From an uncultured Prevotellaceae bacterium (lineage in GTDB: Bacteria > Bacteroidota > Bacteroidia > Bacteroidales > Bacteroidaceae): a stretch of DNA of 37,820 nucleotides. Positions within the stretch are counted from its first letter, which is position 1. Each line of letters starts with the position of its first letter. The position numbers and the translations under genes were made by a program. The DNA is taken from NCBI GenBank assembly GCA_902801155.1, contig CADCHG010000021.1, positions 1-37,820 of the forward strand, in the 5' to 3' direction. Shown one piece after another: positions 32,009 through 37,820 of this stretch. Under the pieces are notes generated by a model. It had not been told where the DNA came from. It saw nothing but the letters and a program-made list of their open reading frames with translations, and made no database searches.

Positions 32009-33061
32009 CTACTTAGGCCAACCGAATGTTTTGATGCTTGTATATTTCCTCCACAGATTGAGTTTTCGCTTCTCTGGAACTCCATGTCGTTTGATATAGT
32101 CACGAGCACCTTCAAGCATTCTGTGTGCAACTTTTCCGTCAAGATATGGATCATAGTTGTTGATCACCTCACGACGTAGTTCTGTATATTTGCCTTCATT
32201 TGCCATCACATCGTGATATGCGGTCTGAAGTTCATCTGGCTCTTGCATGTCTCGCCAGTATATCTTGTGTGGTTCTACTGTTGTGCGAAGTGTGATGACT
32301 GGCTTGTTCATCAATAATTCTTCATAGATGGTTGAAGAAGTGTCGCTTAGCATACAGTCGCTCATGAGAACGTATGGAGTTACGCTATAATCATCAATAA
32401 AGACGATATTATTTATTTCGTCTGCTAGCTTACGATACTCGTCAGCCTGTTCCTTTTGTGTAAGAGGATGAAGCTTAATCAGTACAATGGCATCTTCTTC
32501 TTTTGCAAAACGCCGAAGGGCATCTTGCATAAATGGCAGAGATGTCATAGACTTGGAGAATGTTGGTGCGTAAAGCAAAATCTTGCTCTTTCCATATTGC
32601 TTTAGCAGTTCATTTCGCTTGTCGTCGTAAGAGTGGAGGTTTTGGAATACCCAGTCCTGTCTTGTCCAACCTGTCTCTAACACTTCAAAATCCTTATATT
32701 TCTTTGCAAGTTCCTTGAATCTGCTTGTATAGAAAGGGCCTTGCGTGAAATATGTATCAAAATATCTTCGAATGACAAACTGGTCGCGTTTTTCTGCATA
32801 ACCGTGGAATATCTCAATTTTAACTCCTGAGAGATAGTATGGAACGATATTCCCTGGTACAAATATTGCGTCAGGATGAAAGTCTTTTATTTCTTGAATA
32901 CTATTGGTATATCTGACAGAATCTTTCAGAGGGAAATCTGGTATTTTCTTCTCATGCACATACCATAGCACATCGTTGCCCCCCTCACGGTCGGCTTCTT
33001 CCTGCAAAGGCATCAGAATGCCGATTGCATATTGATTCTCGCAAAAAAGGCAAATTTTCAT
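32009..33061 (-). CDS. CDP-glycerol glycerophosphotransferase-like protein (TagB/TagF family)
   Basis: 350 residues, GT-B-like fold. Motifs of the family are KIEIFHGYAEKRD (near 82, catalytic His), ILLYAPTFS (near 160), IKLHPL (near 197) and SDTSSTIYEELLMNKPVI (near 240-257). Relatives transfer glycerol- or ribitol-phosphate from CDP-polyol onto a teichoic acid-like acceptor. In a Gram-negative the acceptor is probably LPS or capsule. The TagD-like fusion immediately downstream would supply its donor. It begins six bases after gtrA. Confidence 0.88.
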   Translation of the reverse strand: MKICLFCENQYAIGILMPLQEEADREGGNDVLWYVHEKKIPDFPLKDSVRYTNSIQEIKDFHPDAIFVPGNIVPYYLSGVKIEIFHGYAEKRDQFVIRRYFDTYFTQGPFYTSRFKELAKKYKDFEVLETGWTRQDWVFQNLHSYDDKRNELLKQYGKSKILLYAPTFSKSMTSLPFMQDALRRFAKEEDAIVLIKLHPLTQKEQADEYRKLADEINNIVFIDDYSVTPYVLMSDCMLSDTSSTIYEELLMNKPVITLRTTVEPHKIYWRDMQEPDELQTAYHDVMANEGKYTELRREVINNYDPYLDGKVAHRMLEGARDYIKRHGVPEKRKLNLWRKYTSIKTFGWPK

Positions 33062-33067
33062 ATGACG

Positions 33068-33469
33068 TTATTTCTTGTTTTTATAGACAAAATGTAATAA
33101 TGCAAAATTGATAGGGACTGCTGACCCCATAGCGAGCAAAGCCGCCCATTCTTTGGTTACTCCTAGCCACAGATAAAGATTTAGGAAACCAAGTTGCACG
33201 AAGTAGTTTATTATATGTGAACCTCCAAAGCCCGTAAGGCGTTTCCATGAAGGCTTGCTATGGAATGTCCAATAGCTTGTTATGATGAAGTTACAACAGA
33301 ATGAAACGAAGTAGCTGAGTGTGTATGCGATGTTTACCTCAAGCCATTTTATCAGAACCCAATACGTGGCATACTGAATAGCAACGGCAAGAACACCATT
33401 TATGCAGAACCTCAGAAATTGTCCGTACTTTGGATCGCTGTTGTATATTTCTCTAATAGATTTTTTCAT
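33068..33469 (-). CDS. GtrA family membrane protein
   Basis: About 133 residues with four membrane helices (LRFCINGVLAVAIQYATYWV; a second after NIAYTLSYF; a third around YFVQLGFLNLYLWLGV; a fourth around AALLAMGSAVPINFALL). GtrA proteins are thought to help move undecaprenyl-phosphate-linked sugars across the inner membrane. I use the ATG at 33469 because the GtrA domain starts right after it. An open frame reaches a TTG at 33550, but the added residues are unlike the family. It is the first gene of the seven-gene minus-strand operon. Confidence 0.82.
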   Translation of the reverse strand: MKKSIREIYNSDPKYGQFLRFCINGVLAVAIQYATYWVLIKWLEVNIAYTLSYFVSFCCNFIITSYWTFHSKPSWKRLTGFGGSHIINYFVQLGFLNLYLWLGVTKEWAALLAMGSAVPINFALLHFVYKNKK

Positions 33470-33587
33470 CCAAGGAAATACTAAATCATAACGACTGATT
33501 TCTTCTTTTTGTAGTGTACAAAGTTTGTCTTCGCACGAAAAATGTGCCAACTTAAAAACTCGTGTACATTTTTTCTTATATTGAGTG

Positions 33588-33619
33588 CAAATTTACTCAT
33601 ATTTTTTCATATCTGCAAC
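33588..33619 (-). promoter_or_regulatory. promoter for the gtrA-tagF-like operon
   Basis: On the minus strand a -33 GTTG (33616-33619), a 20-base spacer and a -7 TAAATTTG (33588-33595) match the Bacteroidetes consensus. It gives a leader of about 110 bases to the chosen gtrA start. Confidence 0.65.
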
Positions 33620-33674
33620 TATTTGAATGGAAAACGTGAAAAAGTGGCCTCTTTATTGGCTCTTTCTCTTAGGA

Positions 33675-33762
33675 TACTCCATCGTTACTCCATCGCATCT
33701 CCATCGCATGTCCATCGTTTCGATGGAGTAACGATGGAGTATCGATGGAGTAACGATGGAGA
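33675..33762. repeat. mirror 11-bp array, 8 units (4 TCCATCG + 4 CGATGGA)
   Basis: Exactly 88 bases, eight 11-base units. Four forward units (TACTCCATCGT, TACTCCATCGC, ATCTCCATCGC, ATGTCCATCGT) are followed without phase change by four inverted units (TTCGATGGAGT, AACGATGGAGT, ATCGATGGAGT, AACGATGGAGA). The centre is TCCATCG-TTT-CGATGGA, so the whole array can fold as one long hairpin. Confidence 0.88.
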
Positions 33763-33780
33763 TACTTGGGAGGAAAAAAG

Positions 33781-33835
33781 TAGCTCCAATTCAGAATTGG
33801 ACCTGAATTGGAGCTATATTGGACTTGAATCGGAG
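33781..33835. repeat. second 11-bp array, five units, CCAATT/AATTGG core
   Basis: Five units with 11-base period: TAGCTCCAATT forward, then CAGAATTGGAC, CTGAATTGGAG, CTATATTGGAC and TTGAATCGGAG inverted. It lies 18 bases after the TCCATCG array, in the 340-base gap between ispF and gtrA. Apart from the two arrays and the gtrA promoter nothing is recognised in this gap. Confidence 0.82.
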
Positions 33836-33893
33836 ATGGAACCTTTCCGTATTTAGCGCGAATTTGATGACATGCGTTATTGGGAAAATGCAC

Positions 33894-34460
33894 CTACTTT
33901 GAAATCAGCGCAACGCAATAGGCGGAGATGCCTTCCTGACGACCGGTAAAGCCCAGTTTCTCGGTAGTTGTTGCCTTGATGCTGATGTTGTCCTCATCGG
34001 TATTCATAACCTCTGCAAGACAAGCACGCATAGCCTCTACGTGTGGGTTGAGCTTAGGTTTTTCTGCACATACCGTACAGTCGATATTTCCGACGGTATA
34101 GCCTTTTGTCGCTATCAAATCCACCGTCTTGCGAAGCAGGATTTTTGAATCAATTCCGTCTGTTTCTGCAGCCGTGTCGGGGAAGTGATAGCCGATATCA
34201 CGCATATTGGCTGCACCAAGAAGTGCATCGCAGATAGCGTGGATTAGTACATCCGCATCGCTATGGCCGAGAAGCCCAAGCGTGTGTTCGATTTTGATAC
34301 CTCCAAGCCACAAGTCGCGACCCTCTACAAGTTGATGGACGTCGTAGCCCATGCCTACTCTAAAAGGTATGGCCTCTCCCACCGCCCTCCCCCGTAGGGA
34401 GGGAGCCGGAGTGGTTGTAACTGTCGCTTGTGAGTTTTCTTTTTTTATTTCTTCTTTCAT
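33894..34460 (-). CDS. ispF: 2-C-methyl-D-erythritol 2,4-cyclodiphosphate synthase
   Basis: Enzyme of the MEP isoprenoid pathway. The metal-binding GMGYDVHQL (Asp and His), GHSDADVLIHAICDALLGA and the C-terminal KATTTEKLGFTGR are all present. IspF normally begins near RVGMGYDVHQ; here about 30 extra residues precede it, of which PAPSLRGRAVGEAI is encoded by the palindromic element at 34371-34411. I use the ATG at 34460 (MKEEIKKEN); an upstream in-frame start at 34514 is possible. It follows the M24 aminopeptidase gene after 63 bases. Confidence 0.93.
   Translation of the reverse strand: MKEEIKKENSQATVTTTPAPSLRGRAVGEAIPFRVGMGYDVHQLVEGRDLWLGGIKIEHTLGLLGHSDADVLIHAICDALLGAANMRDIGYHFPDTAAETDGIDSKILLRKTVDLIATKGYTVGNIDCTVCAEKPKLNPHVEAMRACLAEVMNTDEDNISIKATTTEKLGFTGRQEGISAYCVALISK
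34371..34411 (+). repeat. GC-rich palindromic element, coding arm inside ispF
   Basis: GGCCTCTCCCACCGCCCTCC followed by CCCGTAGGGAGGGAGCCGG. Its reverse complement is nearly identical to 34550-34591, and the ispF start (34460) lies between. It is translated in frame in IspF. Confidence 0.88.
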
Positions 34461-34523
34461 TTTTGTAGTTGTTAATGTTTTTATCAAAATTGCGAATTCA
34501 GCTGGCAACTGCAATCATATCTA

Positions 34524-36359
34524 TTATTGCATAAAATCCTTTTCGCCCTCCAGCTCCCTCCCTACGGGGGAGGGCGGGGGGAGAGGCCGTGTTTCTGTCT
34601 TTAGCCATTCCCTATCCTCCTCATCCTCAAGCAATGGCAGAAGTTCTTCTCGTACTCGCTTGTGATACTCATTGAGCCATTCTGTCTCTTCTGGGCGCAT
34701 CATGTCAATAATGATAGGCTCGGTGTCTATCGGACAGAGGGTGAGAGGTTCCATTTGAAGGAATCTCCCAAACTCGGTTTCCTTGTATGGAAGGATAATC
34801 ATGGTGTTCTCAATACGAACTCCAAAACGTCCTTCGAGATAAAGACCTGGCTCGTCAGTTACTATCATATTTGTTCGTAGAGGACAAGGCTTCCATTGCA
34901 TCCTTATCTGATGAGGACCTTCGTGCACGTTTAGATAAGAGCCAACTCCGTGACCTGTTCCGTGGAGATAGTTCATGCCCTCTCGCCACATATCCATTCT
35001 TGCAAGGGCATCAATCTGAGTGCCGGAAGCTCCATCGGGGAATTTGAGCATAGCAAGTTGAATATTGCCCTTGAGCACAAGAGTATAGACCTTTCGTTGC
35101 TCGTCGGTCAGTTTTCCGAGGGGTATTGTTCGGGTAATATCCGTTGTCGCATCCTGATATTGTGCTCCGCTGTCTAGGAGTAGGAAACCCTCTGGACGAA
35201 CAGACGCATCAGTCTCAGTAGTAGGCTCATAGTGAACGATTGCTCCATGCTTCTGATATGCAGAGATTGTATCGAAACTGATATCTCGGAAAAGAGACTG
35301 TTCGGCTCTTAATGATGTGAGTTTCTGAGAAATGCTCAGTTCTGTCTCACCACCTTTTTCAACGGCTGGCTTCAGCCAACGAAGGAACTTTACAAGTGCC
35401 ACTCCGTCACGCTTCATAGCCTCGCGGAAACCTTTCACTTCTGTCTCGTTCTTTATGGCTTTCATGGCAGGTATCGGACTTTCACAATCCGCAACCTTCA
35501 CCCTCACATCATTATATAAGGTATGGCAAGTGGTGGCTTTGTCCAAAATGATGTTATAGGCTTTGTATTCCTTTAATGCCTTGCGCACATTCTCGTAAGG
35601 CTCAACCTTCACGTTGATAGATGCAAGGTAATCGCTAACCTCTTTCGTGAGTTTCTTGCTGTTGACGAATAGGGTGGTGGTGTCCTCTTTCAAAAGCAGA
35701 TAACTGACGAAAACAGGATTACAATGAACATCAGTTCCGCGAAGGTTAAGAGTCCATGCGATATCGTCGAGGGTAGAGACGAGGATTCCGCAGGAATGAC
35801 GAGTGCGGATAGCCTGTCGGATGCGTTCAAGTTTGCTCTCTGCACTCTCTCCTGCATATTCAAGTGGCTGTATCTCAATAGGATTGAGAGGAATCTCAGG
35901 TCGGTCTTTCCAGATCTCGGCAAGAGGGTCGAAGTTTGTCCTGACGGTTATTCCACCTTCCTTTTGGAGTTCGGAGATAAGGTTGCCAGTATCATTTGCG
36001 CTCATCACCATACCGTCAACGCCCACGCAGTTGCCACCATTGAAACTGAGCTTTCTGCCCAGCCATTTCGAAATGCTCGGAGTATCATCTAAGCCATCTT
36101 TCATAAGCACGAAGCCTGTACCTTCAAGTTGTTCGGCTGCAGCTATGAAATATCGGGAGTCTGTCCAAAGGGCAGCCTCGTTGAGAGTTACAACTGCTGT
36201 ACCTGCAGAGCCGTTGAAACCGGATATCCATTCACGGCATTTCCAATGGTCGGGCACGTACTCCCCATTATGTGGGTCTGTGCTTGGAAAGATGAATGCG
36301 TCTATGCTCTCGCGTCGCATAACCTCGCGAAGGGCTGATATTCTTTCAGGAATGTTCAT
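34524..36359 (-). CDS. M24 family Xaa-Pro aminopeptidase
   Basis: 611 residues, a three-domain aminopeptidase P-like enzyme that removes an N-terminal residue preceding proline. Two creatinase-like N-terminal domains (about 1-310) precede the pita-bread catalytic domain. Metal ligands are visible in LLDSGAQYQDATTDITRT (two Asp), GTGHGVGSYL (His), TDEPGLYLEG (Glu) and GVRIENTM (Glu). The final about 15 residues (PPPSPVGRELEGE and after) are encoded by the palindromic element at 34550-34591 and extend beyond the family's usual end. It has its own strong promoter. Confidence 0.93.
   Translation of the reverse strand: MNIPERISALREVMRRESIDAFIFPSTDPHNGEYVPDHWKCREWISGFNGSAGTAVVTLNEAALWTDSRYFIAAAEQLEGTGFVLMKDGLDDTPSISKWLGRKLSFNGGNCVGVDGMVMSANDTGNLISELQKEGGITVRTNFDPLAEIWKDRPEIPLNPIEIQPLEYAGESAESKLERIRQAIRTRHSCGILVSTLDDIAWTLNLRGTDVHCNPVFVSYLLLKEDTTTLFVNSKKLTKEVSDYLASINVKVEPYENVRKALKEYKAYNIILDKATTCHTLYNDVRVKVADCESPIPAMKAIKNETEVKGFREAMKRDGVALVKFLRWLKPAVEKGGETELSISQKLTSLRAEQSLFRDISFDTISAYQKHGAIVHYEPTTETDASVRPEGFLLLDSGAQYQDATTDITRTIPLGKLTDEQRKVYTLVLKGNIQLAMLKFPDGASGTQIDALARMDMWREGMNYLHGTGHGVGSYLNVHEGPHQIRMQWKPCPLRTNMIVTDEPGLYLEGRFGVRIENTMIILPYKETEFGRFLQMEPLTLCPIDTEPIIIDMMRPEETEWLNEYHKRVREELLPLLEDEEDREWLKTETRPLPPPSPVGRELEGEKDFMQ
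34550..34591 (-). repeat. GC-rich palindromic element, arm inside the M24 C-terminus
   Basis: CTCCCTCCCTACGGGGGAGG followed by GCGGGGGGAGAGGCCGTG; translated in frame as the last part of the aminopeptidase. It differs from the LTA-synthase-like copy (13514-13553) at only a few positions and is inverted relative to 34371-34411. Confidence 0.88.
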
Positions 36360-36461
36360 TGTTTTTTGTTTAGAGATTAGAGTTTAGTGTTTAGAGTTTT
36401 TGTGCTTGCCACCAACACCTAACACCCATCACCCATCACCTAATTTGCAAATTATACTTTA

Positions 36462-36492
36462 CAAAGATACAATTTTTTATTTATTCTGCAAA
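36462..36492 (-). promoter_or_regulatory. promoter for the M24 aminopeptidase-ispF unit
   Basis: On the minus strand a -33 TTTG (36489-36492), a 19-base spacer and a -7 TATCTTTG (36462-36469) form an almost ideal Bacteroidetes promoter, about 100 bases upstream of the ATG. The leader contains short AT-rich TTTAGAGT and CACCCAT repeats. Confidence 0.8.
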
Positions 36493-36532
36493 AGAAAAGA
36501 CAAAAATATGCTCTTTTCTCAGAAAAAAGCCG

Positions 36533-36540
36533 TACCTTTG
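36533..36540 (+). promoter_or_regulatory. -7 promoter element for mdh
   Basis: TACCTTTG fits TAnnTTTG, 61 bases upstream of the mdh ATG. The -33 region has only TTTTC-like sequence. It lies divergent to the M24 promoter. Confidence 0.65.
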
Positions 36541-36601
36541 CAGTCTCAAAAACAGAAATAGAAGTAATTAATATATAAATTAATTAAAAATAATAACAAC
36601 A

Positions 36602-37588
36602 ATGGCATTTTTAACTAACGAAAAGCTTGTTATCGTTGGAGCTGGTGGTATGATCGGTTCTAACATGGTTCAGTCAGTATTGATGTTGGGTCTCACACCT
36701 AACGTATGTCTCTACGATATCTTTGAGCCAGGTGTTCATGGTGTATATGAGGAAATGTGTCACTGCGCATTCCCAGGTGCAAACCTCACCTATACAGTTG
36801 ACGCAAAGGAGGCATTCACAGGTGCTAAGTATATCATTTCTTCAGGTGGTGCTCCACGTAAGGAAGGCATGACACGTGAGGATCTTCTCGTAGGCAACTG
36901 TAAGATTGCTGCTGAGTTCGGTGACAACATCAAGAAGTACTGCCCAGACGTTGAGCACGTTGTAGTTATCTTCAACCCAGCTGACGTAACAGCTCTTACA
37001 GCTCTCATCCACTCTGGTCTTAAGCCAAACCAACTCACATCACTCGCTGCTCTCGATTCTACTCGTCTGCAGGAGGCTCTCGCTAACGAGTTCGGTGTAC
37101 AGCAGGATAAGGTAACAGGCGCACACACATACGGTGGTCACGGTGAGCAGATGGCTGTATTCGCTTCTCAGGTTAAGGTTGACGGTAAGTCACTCGCTGA
37201 GCTTGGTCTTTCTGCTGAGCGTCTTGCTGAGATCCGTCAGATCACAACTCAGGGTGGTTCTGCTATCATCAAGCTCCGTGGTCGTTCTTCATTCCAGAGC
37301 CCAGCTTATCAGGCTGTAAAGATGATCGAGGGTGCTATGGGTGGTGCTAAGTTCGAGCTTCCTGCAGGTTGCTACGTTAACAACGATCAGTACAAGAACG
37401 TAATGATGGCTATGCCTACAACAATCGACAAGACTGGTGTTCACTTCACAGCACCTAAGGGTACTGCTGATGAGATGGCAGGTCTTCAGAAGTCTTACGA
37501 GCACCTCCAGGCTATGCGTGACGAGATCATCTCTCTCGGCATCATCCCAGCTGTTGAGGATTGGAAGACTCTCAATCCAAATCTCTAA
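36602..37588 (+). CDS. mdh: malate dehydrogenase
   Basis: NAD-dependent oxidation of malate to oxaloacetate; in anaerobic Bacteroidales the reverse direction feeds the succinate pathway. The Rossmann start LVIVGAGGMIGSNMVQSV, SSGGAPRKEGM (substrate Arg), FNPADVTAL and catalytic His in GGHGEQM are present. At 328 residues it is normal for the lactate/malate dehydrogenase family. Its codons (CTC, GCT, AAC, CGT) are as biased as those of the ribosomal genes in this window, suggesting high expression. It is monocistronic, with a promoter upstream and a terminator downstream. Confidence 0.94.
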   Translation: MAFLTNEKLVIVGAGGMIGSNMVQSVLMLGLTPNVCLYDIFEPGVHGVYEEMCHCAFPGANLTYTVDAKEAFTGAKYIISSGGAPRKEGMTREDLLVGNCKIAAEFGDNIKKYCPDVEHVVVIFNPADVTALTALIHSGLKPNQLTSLAALDSTRLQEALANEFGVQQDKVTGAHTYGGHGEQMAVFASQVKVDGKSLAELGLSAERLAEIRQITTQGGSAIIKLRGRSSFQSPAYQAVKMIEGAMGGAKFELPAGCYVNNDQYKNVMMAMPTTIDKTGVHFTAPKGTADEMAGLQKSYEHLQAMRDEIISLGIIPAVEDWKTLNPNL

Positions 37589-37633
37589 AAAGCCTAACCA
37601 GTTCCTCTCAAAAGGAGGAATGTTAGATAATAC

Positions 37634-37676
37634 AAATCCCTTGTTCTTTCCGCTATGGAGAGAGCAAGGGATTTTT
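37634..37676 (+). terminator. rho-independent terminator of mdh
   Basis: AAATCCCTTG pairs with CAAGGGATTT, with further pairing inside, and a T run follows. It lies 46 bases after the mdh stop codon. Confidence 0.85.
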
Positions 37677-37724
37677 CTTATGTCTTTTCTGAGATAAGTT
37701 TTTATGTCATAGAATTTCAATTAT

Positions 37725-37820
37725 TAACGTGAGTTCGACGAATTCAAGACTGCGAGGGCTGAAAGCCCGACACCTAATAGGGCAGTCCGTAAGGGCTGTT
37801 ATTCTATAGATGCGTGATTA
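37725..37820 (+). repeat. dispersed repeat: 17-base motif copy 2 plus GGGCT hairpins
   Basis: TAACGTGAGTTCGACGA (37725-37741) is the second copy of the motif at 6819-6835. It is followed by GGGCTGAAAGCCC (a short hairpin) and AGGGCAGTCCGTAAGGGCTG, sequences that look like part of a larger dispersed Bacteroidetes repeat cut by the window end. No gene is seen. Confidence 0.5.

Noticed and set aside
31611-32099. 162-residue plus-strand open frame
   Set aside because: It is antisense to the TagD-Gfo fusion and the TagF-like gene; it has no motif of its own.
33470-33550. TTG start at 33550 for gtrA
   Set aside because: The extra 27 residues are unlike GtrA proteins, and the ATG at 33469 directly precedes the conserved domain.

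Overview
The window looks like a chromosomal segment from a member of the Bacteroidales, most likely Prevotella or a close relative. The reasons are a PorQ-type protein of the type IX secretion system, promoters with the Bacteroidetes -7 element TAnnTTTG, weak or absent Shine-Dalgarno sequences, Bacteroidales-type TonB and ABC proteins, and a ribosomal alpha operon in typical order. The genus is an inference from protein style, not a database match.

Layout. 1-3050: end of the alpha operon (rpsM partial, rpsK, rpsD, rpoA, rplQ) and its terminator. 3120-3530: an array of 11-bp repeats, then a promoter, a structured leader and tRNA-Arg(UCU). 3763-6732: a single-domain response regulator and a large secreted toroid/lyase-like protein. 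6733-7505: a repeat-dense convergent intergenic region with a 370-bp modular palindrome. 7506-10473 (minus): porQ, polyprenyl synthase, tatD. 10577-16291 (plus): tonB-like gene, msbA-like exporter, LTA-synthase-family phosphotransferase, lipid A acyltransferase. 16727-27230 (plus): glf, two more membrane alkaline-phosphatase-fold proteins (one YejM/PbgA-like), a metallophosphoesterase, licD, a HisC-like aminotransferase, a LicC-like cytidylyltransferase, a decayed second licD and a galactofuranosyltransferase-like gene. 27251-33469 (minus): gtrA, a CDP-glycerol phosphotransferase-like gene, a TagD-Gfo/Idh fusion, a PhnW-like transaminase, a NUDIX protein, a GT10-like glycosyltransferase and an InaA/WaaP-like kinase. 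33894-36359 (minus): M24 aminopeptidase and ispF. 36602-37588: mdh.

How the genes work together. The central 20 kb reads as an envelope-glycan locus. It combines lipid A export and acylation, galactofuranose supply and transfer, and decoration with phosphate-linked groups. Two convergent gene blocks repeat one logic with unrelated protein families: a PLP aminotransferase, a CTP-dependent cytidylyltransferase and a CDP-X phosphotransferase (HisC-like/LicC/LicD on plus; PhnW-like/TagD-Gfo fusion/TagF on minus). I infer two amino-alcohol or amino-polyol phosphate decorations of surface glycan; the substrates cannot be read from sequence.

Two structures are not ordinary genes. (1) GC-rich palindromic elements occur as inverted pairs at four co-directional gene junctions. 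One arm sits at or just after the upstream stop codon (at one junction, just before it). The downstream start codon lies in the loop. The other arm is translated in frame as a dispensable-looking N-terminal extension (TatD, polyprenyl synthase, LTA-synthase-like protein, IspF). (2) Arrays of exact 11-bp period built on TCC (or GGA) cores occupy four long intergenic regions, two of them switching strand mid-array without losing phase.
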